In this document: piece by piece, positions 33,622 through 43,145 of the stretch
Layout: each line of letters starts with the position of its first letter
Position numbering within the stretch: the first letter of the stretch is position 1
Source: Blepharisma japonicum
Taxonomy: Eukaryota; Ciliophora; Heterotrichea; Heterotrichida; Blepharismidae
Reading direction: 5' to 3'
NCBI GenBank assembly: GCA_949751835.1
Contig: CATKHK010000066.1
Span: 124,001 to 188,000, forward strand
Length of the DNA: 64,000 nt
The notes under the pieces: generated by a model
The model's input: only the letters and a program-made list of their open reading frames with translations
What the model was told of the DNA's origin: nothing
The model's database searches: none
Translations under genes and position numbers: made by a program

Positions 33622-34086
33622 ATGCAGATATTTGTTAAAACGCTAACAGGAAAAACCATAACTTTTGATGTGAAGTCTTCAGATACAGTTGATTACTTAA
33701 AGGCTAGGATTCAAGCCAAGGAAGGAATTCCTCTAGATCAGCAAAGACTGATTTTTGCAGGAAAAGAATTAATAGAGGATTATCAGCAGCTATCAGACTA
33801 TAATATTGCAAAAGAGTCAACTCTGCATTTAGTTTTACGGCTTAGAGGAGGGGTTATTATGACAATTGTTGTGAAAAGTTTAGCTGGGACAAGCACTGAA
33901 CTGAACATAGATTCTGAAGATACTGTTGAGCATCTCAAGCAGAATTACCAAGAACAAGTCGGTGTCCCTGCAGATCAGCAAAGAATTATTTTTGCAGGAA
34001 CACAACTTGAAGATGAAAAGACCCTTGCTGAGTATGGAGTGAGTCCTGGAGCAATAATGCATGCAATTACTCGTTTAAGATGCTAA
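33622..34086 (+). CDS. Divergent ubiquitin-Ubl fusion, type C copy 2
   Basis: 154 residues. The first domain starts [16 protein letters not shown] and ends R-L-R-G-G, but has an unusual loop, [14 protein letters not shown], one residue longer than ubiquitin around position 50. The second domain starts [14 protein letters not shown] and ends I-T-R-L-R-C. Gly75 is missing too, so the tail is R-C rather than R-G-G. The D-Q-Q-R-I-I-F-A-G motif is retained in both halves. Confidence 0.85.
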   Translation: MQIFVKTLTGKTITFDVKSSDTVDYLKARIQAKEGIPLDQQRLIFAGKELIEDYQQLSDYNIAKESTLHLVLRLRGGVIMTIVVKSLAGTSTELNIDSEDTVEHLKQNYQEQVGVPADQQRIIFAGTQLEDEKTLAEYGVSPGAIMHAITRLRC

Positions 34087-34154
34087 AATCTAATTATTTA
34101 AAAAATGGGATAATCATACTAACTTATAGTGACTAAGTTAGAGACTAAAATGTT

Positions 34155-34421
34155 TCAAAAGAGTCATCTGTTGCAATTAGTTCCACGACGTAAAGGAGCA
34201 TTTTAATGGCAATTGTTGCAAGAAATTTAACTGGGGGAAGTATTAAGCTGAGCATAAACTCTGAAGATACTGTTGGATGTCTCAAGCAGTATTATCAAGA
34301 GCAAGTTGGTATTCCTGCAGGTCAGAAAAGAATTATTTTTGCAAGAAATCAGCTTGAAGATGAAAAGACCCTTGCTTAGTATAGAGCAATAATTCATGCT
34401 ATTACTCGATTAAGATGCTAA
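34155..34421 (+). pseudogene. Truncated Ubl (type C copy 3)
   Basis: The 5' part holds only the last dozen codons of a ubiquitin half, already garbled (about 34155-34205). The Ubl half from ATG 34206 is recognisable (S-I-N-S-E-D-T-V-like segment, [14 protein letters not shown]) but has a TAG at about 34377-34379 and a deletion just after, before the usual I-T-R-L-R-C ending. Confidence 0.8.
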
Positions 34422-34593
34422 AATTAATTTATTCAAAAAGTGAATAATATACTAACTATACATCTTTCTAAATATCCATACTTCTATAAGTCTTTAATAA
34501 GAAAATTTAATATTATTAAAAATTTTGGCTTTATTAAATTACTCCTACATAATGATTTAAATTAAAAGTTTTTATTAATATAAGCATTGTGCA

Positions 34594-35088
34594 TTAATTT
34601 CTATAATAATTTCAATACTTTTGTTGCAAATCAGTTAAAGCAGATTTATACCTTCTCTGCAATGCATATAAATCGCATTCTAGTCTCGATGGTGCCAATA
34701 ATTCTTGGCAAACCAGCATTTTCATATCATTTCAAGGCCCTTCTTGTTTGATTTTTTTCTTATAATCTCAACTCCATTTATAAACTTGATTTTCGCTTAA
34801 CCCAGTTTTTCTAGCTAATTCTGACACGATTTCTTTGGTCCAAACAGTATTAGAATAAAAGGTTTCTTTAAGTATTTTTAATTGATCTTGGGTTTTGCGC
34901 TTTCTGTTTTTATTGGAATTATAATCTGGATCTTCAAGCAAAAAGTCATTAATTTGTTCTGGTTTTTTATTATTTTTTGGGGGAAGATCTTCGGGATAAC
35001 TAGGGATATTAAAATTTTCTTTGTGTTTATTAGAAGGCGAACTGGGGGCTGCTAAGTGTGGCAAATTCGACATTGAGCGGGTCTTCAT
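34594..35088 (-). CDS. Divergent homeodomain protein
   Basis: 164 residues with three TGA-encoded Trp. An N-terminal polar region (about 60 residues, Pro/Asn/Lys-rich) precedes a basic start N-R-K-R-K-T and a homeodomain-like three-helix module at about 62-118. Helix 1 is Q-L-K-I-L-K-E-T-F, helix 2 is T-K-E-I-V-S-E-L-A-R-K-T-G, then S-E-N-Q-V-Y-K-W-S-W-D-Y-K-K-K. The invariant Trp48 of helix 3 is present (TGG). The positions usually Phe49 and Asn51 are Ser and Asp, so DNA contacts would differ. A tail of about 45 residues follows. Transcription factor role is inferred from the fold. Confidence 0.7.
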
Positions 35089-35588
35089 AAAAAAGGTAAA
35101 GTGCGTAAATATGAAATCGTAAAAGTTGGTATAAGAAATTTCAGAAATGGAGGGAAAATTAAGAATTTGGAGGCAAATTTGACTTTTGAAAATATAATAA
35201 ATATTGATAAATTTGTTTGTATAATTACTTTAATTGAAAAGTAGATATTTATTGATTAGATTCAATTATATATATCAAAAAACCTTTTAAAATAATGCAT
35301 TTATTATCTATTGTTTTTGGAAAATAATTCTAAATTTTATTGATCTAATTTAAAGTATGACTAAAATATAGTAAATTATTGCACATATTTATACTAATTC
35401 TAATTATTTAATTACAAATAAATACATTTCCAGACTTTTTATATGAACATTATATGAATCTAGCAAATTTAATTGTTAATAAGTCTATATATTATTAAAT
35501 AAACCTATATAAGCATCAAATTATTAAAAAATGCCAATAAATAAAGAAGACGCAATTTTCTTTTATTCTTATTAAATTAATAAATTTA
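35089..35588. other. AT-rich intergenic region
   Basis: 500 bp between divergent genes with very low GC. No frame of note on either strand. Presumably the promoters of the homeodomain gene and the small mitochondrial gene. Confidence 0.5.
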
Positions 35589-35834
35589 ATGTTAAGAATT
35601 GTGATTCGGCATCTCTCAACCAAGCCACCAAATAGCGATATCGTTAAAAAGACTGCTCCAGCAGTAATGCCTACATAGTCAAGCACTCTTCTTACTTCAA
35701 TTTACAAACATACAAACAAATCCTTCCCAAAACTCCTTCCTCGCTTAGTCAGATTTACATGGAGCGATCTAGTAATATACTCCGAAGTATTTTTTATCGG
35801 CCTTATGGTTTACATACACTTTATAGACCCTTAA
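35589..35834 (+). CDS. Small probable mitochondrial single-TM protein
   Basis: 76 residues after removing a 15-nt intron (35664-35678). The N-terminus M-L-R-I-V-I-R-H-L-S-T-K-P is Arg-rich, amphipathic and lacks acids, as in a mitochondrial presequence. A basic stretch follows (Y-K-H-T-N-K-S-F-P-K-L-L-P-R-L-V-R-F), then one TM helix near the C-terminus (V-I-Y-S-E-V-F-F-I-G-L-M-V-Y-I). Such small single-TM proteins are often accessory subunits of respiratory complexes or ATP synthase, but I recognise no family. It ends 11 bp from the convergent XPB gene. Without the intron the frame would stop after about 29 codons. Confidence 0.72.
35664..35678 (+). other. 15-nt intron in small mitochondrial gene
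   Basis: Reads GTAATGCCTACATAG, phase 0, with an in-frame TAG if retained. The frames on both sides match when it is removed. A at the sixth position from the 3' end. Confidence 0.85.
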
Positions 35835-35845
35835 TTAATTTATTT

Positions 35846-37996
35846 TTAAGTTCCTGGTTTAAATTTCTTATATCTCATTCTAAACATCTTATGTCTCTGC
35901 ATAGACTTCTTCTGTAGCGCATATCCTGCTGACTGTGCTGACAACCTCGATAAATCTCCCGTTTTCCTAGACATAGTCTCAGGTGTAATATCATCCGGAT
36001 CTTCATTCGCCTCATCATCTATATCTTTAGCCTGCAGCAGTCTTTCCAGTAACGATTTCTGCTCATTTTTATTAGAAAATTTCAAGGTTTGGTCAGCAAG
36101 GACTTCACTTACAATATTCATGACTTTATAAGAATACCCTTGATCTATAAGAAACTGCTGCCGTTTGTCAGCGTACCACATTTCTTGGGTATCTTGAGAA
36201 ACCAAAGAATAAAATGATGCATTAAATTCGCTGGTCTGGACCATATTGGTTTTCGGCCTCAAAATTCTGCCAAGTCTTTGGGCTTCTTGACGTCTTGACC
36301 CAAAATGTGAAGAAATTTGTATGATAACGTTAGCTCCTGGAAGATCTATAGAGTTATCGGCGACTTTTGAAACTAAAATAACATTGTTGTTGGATGTGTT
36401 TTCAAAAGAGTAAAGAATCCTCATTCTTTCGTCCTGAGAAGTTTGGCCTGAAATTACAGGCAGTTTTAGAGCCTTACTATAGAGCTCTAGCACAAATAAA
36501 TTATCACTGAAAATGATTATTTTGTCACCAGCAGCCTCATGCTTTTTTACTAAATATTGGCACGTCATAAGCTTATTAGGATTTGCGACATATAAAAGGA
36601 TTTTTTTCCTGGGTTTTGCACTGAGGTATTCTTGGAAAAATTCAGCAGTCATAGGACACCAGACTTCAATACACTGGACTTTGGCAATATGTCCTAAGCT
36701 CTGCATATCCAGCCAGTTTGCCTCATATAATTTAGGCCCAATTAAGAAATTTAAGTCCTCAATTCTTTCGTCTTCTCTTACAAGTGTTGCAGTAAGACCG
36801 AGTTTACAGTGACTTTTTACTTCAAAAATGACTTTTCTGAACATATCAGCTGGGACGACTTGGACTTCGTCCATAACTAATAATCCCCATTCGTGGTTTT
36901 TTAGCTTGTCATAGAGTTCTTGAGATTCAGCTGATCTTTTGCCTTGGAATCCCATCATAGAATAAGTAGAAATCACAATGGTTGCTTGATTTTCTGGAAA
37001 TTTATCTTTAGAAGTCGCTGTAAACCTAATAATATTAGCTGGATTCACAGTACTCCACAGCTCAAACTGCCTTTTCCACTGTTCAACCGCCACCCCACTT
37101 GTACAAAGCACAATAGCTCTATGCTTGATAGTGCAAACTGCTGTAATCCCTACAAGTGTTTTCCCAGATCCACAAGGCAGTACGATGACCCCTGACCTTG
37201 CCCTTCCATTGCTGAACATTTTGCTTAAACTTTTTTCTTGATACGACCTTATATGTGTGCTTGGCTTCAGGTCAATTTCTAATTTAATATTTTTTGTGTC
37301 ATTCATAAAGTCATATTCTTCTAATAGCGGGAAATTCTCATCATGACAGTCTCTTCTGACTATTTCAATCATATCTGGGTTAATTTCAAAGCTTTCAACT
37401 TTTTCAGCCACTTCTACGTTTTCTGCATCTCTTAAACGGTCTAATTCTTCTCGTACGTCTTCTATATGGTTTTCTCCTGACTCAATAATCATGGATTGGA
37501 CAGTGTCTTTGGCGACTCTTACACTTTGGATTTGCAAAAGATCGTCTAAGACGCCTTCGTAGACTGATTCTATATAGTAGCGGTTGTGTTTTAGTACAAG
37601 TTTGGCTTTGCCGTATTGTGCAGTATTTTCTTGGATGAATTCGATGACTTCTGATGGCAAGTTTACAGTTTTGCAGTAGGTTTGTAGCACAGAGATGATG
37701 TAGTCAGTGTCCAGTTTGACTGAGACAGCAGCGTAAAGGGAATAACGAGATATGATATATTCATGAACATGCTCTGGCCTACTCACAGGTTCTGCAATCG
37801 CTATAAGAAAATCTGTGATTTGCTGGTATATCGGCGAGTGTGCTTCCAAAAATACATGCCCATTCGGGCAGACCCATATAGGCTTATCAAGGTGATCTGG
37901 TTTAAGTTCAAAATTATAGAAATCATTCTTTCCAAAGAGATCAGAAACATTATCTGCTAATTTCTGCTTTTTTCTTGGAGCTGGATCAAGTTCCAT
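35846..37996 (-). CDS. ERCC3: XPB/ERCC3 helicase of TFIIH
   Basis: 716 residues (human 782), no internal TGA. TFIIH translocase for promoter opening and nucleotide excision repair. The N-terminal domain has K-P-I-W-V-C-P-N-G-H-V-F-L-E, then the damage-recognition region. Helicase motif I is P-C-G-S-G-K-T, and the R-E-D motif is in L-V-R-E-D-E-R. Motif VI is around Q-R-L-G-R-I-L-R-P. Motif II reads M-D-E-V-Q instead of the D-E-V-H of other XPB proteins (about residue 375). The C-terminus is family-like. Confidence 0.95.
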   Translation of the reverse strand: MELDPAPRKKQKLADNVSDLFGKNDFYNFELKPDHLDKPIWVCPNGHVFLEAHSPIYQQITDFLIAIAEPVSRPEHVHEYIISRYSLYAAVSVKLDTDYIISVLQTYCKTVNLPSEVIEFIQENTAQYGKAKLVLKHNRYYIESVYEGVLDDLLQIQSVRVAKDTVQSMIIESGENHIEDVREELDRLRDAENVEVAEKVESFEINPDMIEIVRRDCHDENFPLLEEYDFMNDTKNIKLEIDLKPSTHIRSYQEKSLSKMFSNGRARSGVIVLPCGSGKTLVGITAVCTIKHRAIVLCTSGVAVEQWKRQFELWSTVNPANIIRFTATSKDKFPENQATIVISTYSMMGFQGKRSAESQELYDKLKNHEWGLLVMDEVQVVPADMFRKVIFEVKSHCKLGLTATLVREDERIEDLNFLIGPKLYEANWLDMQSLGHIAKVQCIEVWCPMTAEFFQEYLSAKPRKKILLYVANPNKLMTCQYLVKKHEAAGDKIIIFSDNLFVLELYSKALKLPVISGQTSQDERMRILYSFENTSNNNVILVSKVADNSIDLPGANVIIQISSHFGSRRQEAQRLGRILRPKTNMVQTSEFNASFYSLVSQDTQEMWYADKRQQFLIDQGYSYKVMNIVSEVLADQTLKFSNKNEQKSLLERLLQAKDIDDEANEDPDDITPETMSRKTGDLSRLSAQSAGYALQKKSMQRHKMFRMRYKKFKPGT

Positions 37997-38046
37997 TTAA
38001 TTATTATATAGAAAAGCTCTTAGTCATTTTAGTTTTTGCAGACTTA

Positions 38047-39801
38047 TTAGTTATTGAAATCTTGAGCTGAAATAACGATTCCCCTGGTTTCTGAATTGAT
38101 AAAGACAGCAGGGACATCGAGGAACCAATCCTGCTTATACTTTTCTGCATCTGGTGAGTATACTCTTACATCATTCACATATTTTTCAAAACCTTCCACG
38201 TTATCTGTACGTTTAATTTTTTTGACGTAATCTTCAATGTCTTTTTTGAGTTTTTGGATCAAATTCAGAGGATTTGCATCGTTTTCAATTTGAGCATACC
38301 AAATCAGATACAATTTAATGGTGCTTTCTCTTTTTTGGATTTTTGCATGATACCCTTCTCCTTCGATTGTGACTTCTGAATTTTCAAGCATCGTCCCAGT
38401 GTCTCTTAGGTGAAACTCAAATTCAATTTCTGAATTTTTAGGCATTTTGGTTGGTTTTATATAGAAAGGATTCAGCTCAGGGTTAATCATAGGTTTATGG
38501 TCAAGGTAATAAACCAAACAAAGGTTTGAGTTAGTAAGCTTAAATCCATTCTCACCTGCAATGGCTTCACTATTTCTCAGTGCTGTATAAATTTGATCAT
38601 TTGACATTTCCATGGTTGTGGGAACCAATGGAATCACTCCTGCCATATGCAAAATCCCTTTTACATCAAAAGCTTGGCTATAAGGTCCAATATTTGCAAC
38701 TGATCAAGGGGTTATGCTTCTGACCCATGTACAGATTTTTGGGCCTTTATAGCCTTTTACAGCTATTTTTAAGTTCGGTTTTTGAGTTGAATATTCACAG
38801 AATATTCTAGCTGGGGGATTAGGGAAATTGAAAAACATTGCATAAACTGAGTTAAAACGCTCAAAATCTTTCATATCTTTCATATATACATTGACGTAGA
38901 AAATGTCCTGCATTGAAAAATTGTGGGCATGAAGCATCTCTTTAAGTCCTTTCAAAACAGTAAAAATTTCGTCGTCTAAGTTTTCTGGGGTTGTGTTTAA
39001 AGATTCTGCTGATATTTCTCCAGTGTAAAAAGATTTGCCACGCTGGAAAAACAGAGGGTAAGTGGTAGGGACGTCGTCTTTAAGGATTTCAGCATGATTG
39101 GTTTGTTTATGCTTAACAATAAACTGCTGAATTGAGCTGTCTCCGATACTCATTTTTTTTATTTCAATCTTCTTCTTCATAATTGGAGCATCAAGAGCAA
39201 AGGTTTCATAGGTTTTCTTTAGTCCATAATTTATGTCTTTTTCTATGTCTTTATGGCTGTCCAAAAAATCCCACAGCTCACCAGTCGATTTTCCATCATA
39301 TTCTTTTATATCATTCCAATCATAAACCTTGGTTACCAGCCCTTGATATCCTTCTTCAACCATTTTCTTCAGTAATCCTCTCTTATTGGCTCTCCAAAGT
39401 GGGCATATACTAACTAATCCTAGTCTTGAGCACGCATCTTCAATCCTCAGCCTCTTATAATCACTTAAAATTAAGCCACTTACTATTCCTTTTACCTGTG
39501 GATATTTATATTTTAACTCCAATAGCAGTTCATAAAGGTCTTCAACTTCGTCATTTTCTGTCTTTTTATAGATCAAGTCCTTGCATAAACTCATCCCTAG
39601 GACTTTTCGTGATACATGAGGAAGCTCTATTGAGTTGGCAATCGCAGATAAAAGAGTTCTATCTATATTTCTAAACAATAAAGAAGAGCTATGACCACCA
39701 TATAAACTTGCTACACATAAAGGCTGGTGGCCATGTGCAATAGCTCTGCCCAGTGAGTACACAGAATTTATCCCTCCACTGAGTAAACCAGCAACCTTCA
39801 T
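38047..39801 (-). CDS. DPH6: DPH6-like diphthine-ammonia ligase homologue with RidA domains
   Basis: 584 residues, joined through one TGA (38706-38704). Layout as in fungal Dph6: N-terminal adenine nucleotide alpha-hydrolase (PP-loop ATPase) domain, about 1-230, then two RidA/YjgF-like domains. In the second, the I-G-P-Y-S-Q-A motif is visible. Dph6 makes the last amidation of diphthamide on EF2. Two catalytic motifs are changed: the PP-loop is S-G-G-I-N-S (8-13) rather than S-G-G-K-D-S, and the C-G-E-G-G-E-x-E-T motif reads N-Y-G-L-K-K-T-Y-E-T. So the protein may have lost activity or act differently. Other family features (G-L-V-S-I-C-P-L-W, E-G-Y-Q-G-L-V-T-K-V) are intact. Confidence 0.85.
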
Positions 39802-39889
39802 TATTAAATAATGTTAATTTTAGCCTATGAATTTTTGAAAATTTCTTATAATGGCTCTAGGAATTTTTTAATTTTATAACAAATCAAAT

Positions 39890-40846
39890 ATGTCACTAAG
39901 TTACTATGACCAGCATTTAGCTTGGCAACAGAGAGTGTATAAAGAGTTAAGCGCAGCAACGAAATATCATGCGTAAGTGAGAAATAGATTTGATGATGAT
40001 CAAAAAATGAAGTCGTATTCTAGCAGCTCTCATTCGCATAAGAGAGCTAGATCGAAGTATTCGAGAGAATCTAAAATTACAACTGATACATTGAAAGAGG
40101 AGTTATTAAAATCCTGGTCTCATGACTATCGTGCTACAAATGTTTATGCTGAAGTAAGAGGAAAATACGCAAGGCCTCCTCCACCTCTAGCAAAACCTGC
40201 ATCTGCAATGTCAATGTTAAATCCCCAAGAAAATAAACTAATCTCAAGACCTGCTACCGCAGGAAGTTTACGACCACGTAGCCAACAAAGAGAATCGGTG
40301 AAAATTCTTCCTCAAGATGATTCGCCAAGGAAAATTGAAGAAGATAGGAATAACGGAAAAGGAAATTTAAGACCTAAAAGCCAACAAAGAGAATATAAAC
40401 GTTTCAATGAAGAAACTTCGTCAGTTAAAAATAAAATAGACGAGGATAGAAAAAGTGTGGCATCTGACATAATTTCTGTTAGATCCAAAGCAAGATCAAC
40501 CAGAAGTTACTCTTCTAAAAGGGGTGAATCTCCTGATAAAAGCCCTCTTCAAAAAAGAGAAAATTATGAGCCTGTTAAAGAAAATAATGAGGTCATTAAT
40601 GAAGAAAAAGAAGAGATAATAAATGAGAATGGGGAAGCAGTGGAGAATGAAGCTGAAAATAAAGAGGAAGGAGTTGAGAAAACTGAGCAGGATGGGGTGT
40701 CAGTTCAATCGTTTGTAACAACAAGTTCGCAAAAAAGATATATTGAAGAGCTAGAAGACTTGCTTAGGCAAGAAAAACTTAGAAGAATAAGGGCTGAAGA
40801 GCAGTTAGAGAAAGTGTCATCAAGAGCTTCTCAGCGGCGTCATTAA
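39890..40846 (+). CDS. Unknown basic protein with C-terminal coiled coil
   Basis: 313 residues after a 15-nt intron (39973-39987) is removed; this adds the N-terminal 27 codons (M-S-L-S-Y-Y-D-Q-H-L-A-W-Q-Q-R). The protein is Arg/Ser/Lys-rich and low-complexity in the middle, with two R-P-R/K-S-Q-Q-R-E repeats near residues 120 and 150. It ends with a coiled coil of about 45 residues (R-Y-I-E-E-L-E-D-L-L-R-Q-E-K-L). I recognise no family. Basal body or cortical proteins often look like this, but nothing in the sequence decides it. Confidence 0.75.
39973..39987 (+). other. 15-nt intron
   Basis: Reads GTAAGTGAGAAATAG, phase 2, with an in-frame TAA when retained. Removing it joins Y-H-A to F-D-D-D. 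GTAAGT is the classic 5' splice site. Confidence 0.87.
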
Positions 40847-41844
40847 TTTTTATTTAAATTATAAACAATTCTAAATAGACAAAAGGCATTTAATAAACAA
40901 ATGTGTGATAATAATCTATATTTTTGTTATTTAGCCTTTTCTATTCATTATCTGAAATACGAGTGTTGGGGATCATTAATTCCTTTTTCTTCAAGCATGT
41001 CATTAATTGTGATATTCAGGAGGATAAACGCTAATGATTTCAAAGAAAAGTTAAGTAAATTTTGTTTTTATAATTCCACTTTATATTTTTTTTCTAGCAA
41101 AGCTTATATCAACTTTTTCACTTTAGTGTTCTTTATGGCCTTTGCTTGTAGTACCTTCAATTTAATGCCTTTATTCACTATCTAATAGGTTGAGTAATTT
41201 TATTTTAGACTATAATTAGTAAAATAAGCATAGAACTTAATACAAATAATAAGGAAATGTCTTTTTTTATTAAGATCATTCGCAGTATGAACCTTCTTTA
41301 AATTTCATGTACTCAGTCATTAATTTATAATGAACAACTTATAAAAATAATTGCAAATCTATCTCTTTCTACCAATCATTTTTTTAATAAAGCCATAAAT
41401 TAAATAGGTCTTAATTTAGGCATGAATTATGAATTAGACAAATAATCCCTAAAATCAGTGTAGTCATATAATAATTTTTAACTCATTTTATATAATTGTA
41501 ATCTTTTCAATTTTTTTATAAGCAAATAGATACCTTTATTCCAAGCATTTTCACTAAAATAGTTAACTTTCTGATCCCTTATTGATGAGCCATACAAAAA
41601 TGGTATCGGCTATTTAATCAATAATTTTAAATTTGAAATTCAGGTTCATAAGTAAAGAAAATTCAATATCATAAAAATTTGCTCTCAAAGAAAATTTAAT
41701 TGTCTTAAAGGTTTTTGAATTGAGCTTATGCAAATTAAGTGCTGATAAAGCTCTAGATGTGAAAACTCATAGAGAAGTCATAGGAATCACGAAGCTCAAT
41801 AGTCAAATCACGGTGATTCAATAAGAATTAGGTAAATCTAATAA
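40847..41844. other. Low-coding region with possible gene remnant
   Basis: About 1 kb. A plus frame at 40901-41185 is a low-complexity hydrophobic shadow. On the minus strand, 40955 to about 41065 has a coding-like stretch of 35 codons (A-F-I-L-L-N-I-T-I-N-D-M-L-E-E-K-G-I-N-D-P) ending in TAA. It is preceded by stops in all frames and no short intron rescues it, so it may be the 3' relic of a lost gene. The rest to 41844 shows nothing. Confidence 0.35.
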
Positions 41845-42054
41845 TTAAGGTTTCTTAGGACACGTGCAATCGTCACAGCATTTTCCAGTTTTGCAGCATC
41901 CACCTTCTTTGCAACATGCTCCAGTCTTGCAGTTCTCTCCACCAGGGCAGCAGCTCTTTTTAGATGAGTTGAGATGAGAAATAACCCCATGCGCAGCAAC
42001 TCCAAGTAGGAATCCAACTATCGCACACACGTAAACTTTATGGTCCTTATCCAT
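41845..42054 (-). CDS. Membrane-tethered Cys-rich (metallothionein-like) small protein
   Basis: 69 residues. A short N-terminus, one TM or signal-anchor helix (V-C-A-I-V-G-F-L-L-G-V-A-A-H-G-V-I) and a Cys-rich tail with repeated C-C-x and C-K-T-G motifs, 13 Cys among about 37 residues (C-C-P-G, C-K-T-G-A-C-C, C-C-K-T-G-K-C-C). The tail resembles metallothioneins and would bind soft metals such as Cu, Zn or Cd. Unlike classic metallothionein it is membrane-anchored. The high GC of the ORF relative to its flanks supports it being real. Confidence 0.75.
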   Translation of the reverse strand: MDKDHKVYVCAIVGFLLGVAAHGVISHLNSSKKSCCPGGENCKTGACCKEGGCCKTGKCCDDCTCPKKP

Positions 42055-42723
42055 TTTATCTTTATGGCTTATGATGGCAGCTTGAAGCTGAAGAGAAAGG
42101 ACAAAACAGTAATAAAAATTTAAAGGAAAAATAATTCACTCTCTTTTTCAAAATTTTGTCTGAGTCAGTTATAAACGGAGTTATCTATAAAAATAAGCAA
42201 GCTGTTTCTTTATATGAAGAAATGAGAATATTAAAATAGAAGATTTACACAATTCTTTTTATAGTCAGGCTAATATAGCCAGCATATTGAAACTATTCTG
42301 GGATTGAAAAAGAGTAAAAATTTTCATTATTTACAGAAATTTAAAATACCTTCATCATCTATAAAAGAATATAACTTTGTAAACGTTAATTTTATTTGTA
42401 AAATATTGAGCCTTTCCAATTTATGATATTCTTAAGTCGATAAATGATTAAAAATTCCCAGAAGAATTTCCAAGCTAAATCTATACTCTTACTCTCATAA
42501 GCAATGCACTAAGTAATAACTTTTAATTTCTATTTTAAACTTTAAAAATAAATGCTTTGCTAACAAATATTTCACTTGATGTATTCTTTAGAGAAATCTA
42601 GACAATATTTCTCTTTATATTTAGATTATACTTCCTGAAATAGACTTGTGATAAGCAACCAAAACCATATATCACGTTTACAAATTATACTGAATTTACA
42701 ATAACTTATAGTAGATACACAAA
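42055..42723. other. AT-rich intergenic region
   Basis: 669 bp between divergent genes. I see no open frame of note and no RNA gene. A hairpin-like inverted repeat (GAGAAAT, nine bases, ATTTCTC) lies near 42591-42615; its role is unclear. Confidence 0.45.
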
Positions 42724-42975
42724 ATGGAATGAGATAATGATGCTATTATGAAATCCTTCCAAAAACAAATAGAAAATTGCCATGAACCAGGAAACACACC
42801 AATACAGCCTATTGATTCCCGAGTTGAAGGTGGAAAAAGTGAAATCCCAATGTTTTTGCCTCATGTAGAAGACCCATCATTAAAACCTTTACTAATGGCA
42901 TGATATTATGCAGGATACTATTCAGGACGATATCAAGCTTTCCAAGAAATGAAAGAAAATAACCAATCAAGATAA
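42724..42975 (+). CDS. SMN: Minimal SMN (survival motor neuron) protein lacking the Tudor domain
   Basis: 83 residues, missed in standard code because two Trp are TGA. The N-terminus (M-E-W-D-N-D-A-I-M-K-S-F-Q-K-Q) matches the Gemin2-binding helix of SMN (D-D-x-A-L-I-K-A-Y). The C-terminus L-L-M-A-W-Y-Y-A-G-Y-Y-S-G-R-Y-Q-A-F matches the YG-box oligomerisation helix, with alternating Tyr and Gly. Human SMN is 294 aa with a Tudor domain between these; here about 30 residues separate them, so Sm tail binding by a Tudor domain is absent. Role: assembly of Sm cores on snRNAs. Fission yeast SMN also lacks Tudor. The match of both termini in order is strong. Confidence 0.87.
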
Positions 42976-43145
42976 ATCAATAAGTAAAATTCATTTGTAA
43001 TTCGACTTTTATAGAAGAAAATAATTTTCTATGATAAACATATTAATATAAGTTTTACTATTGATATAAGGCAACAAATAAGCCACATTTCTCACTTAAA
43101 GCTTGAGAAATAATATCCAAATTTCATTAAAATATAGAAGAAAGA

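Noticed and set aside
34768-35088. Calling the homeodomain gene a 106-aa truncated protein
   Set aside because: The apparent stop is TGA, which is Trp here; the frame continues to 34594.
40901-41185. 94-codon plus-strand frame, hydrophobic
   Set aside because: Low-complexity Phe/Leu-rich translation of AT-rich sequence; no domain, no clear promoter. Kept only as part of the gap description.
42591-42615. Hairpin GAGAAAT/ATTTCTC as a terminator or ncRNA
   Set aside because: Seven-base arms in an AT-rich gap are expected by chance; no other RNA features nearby.
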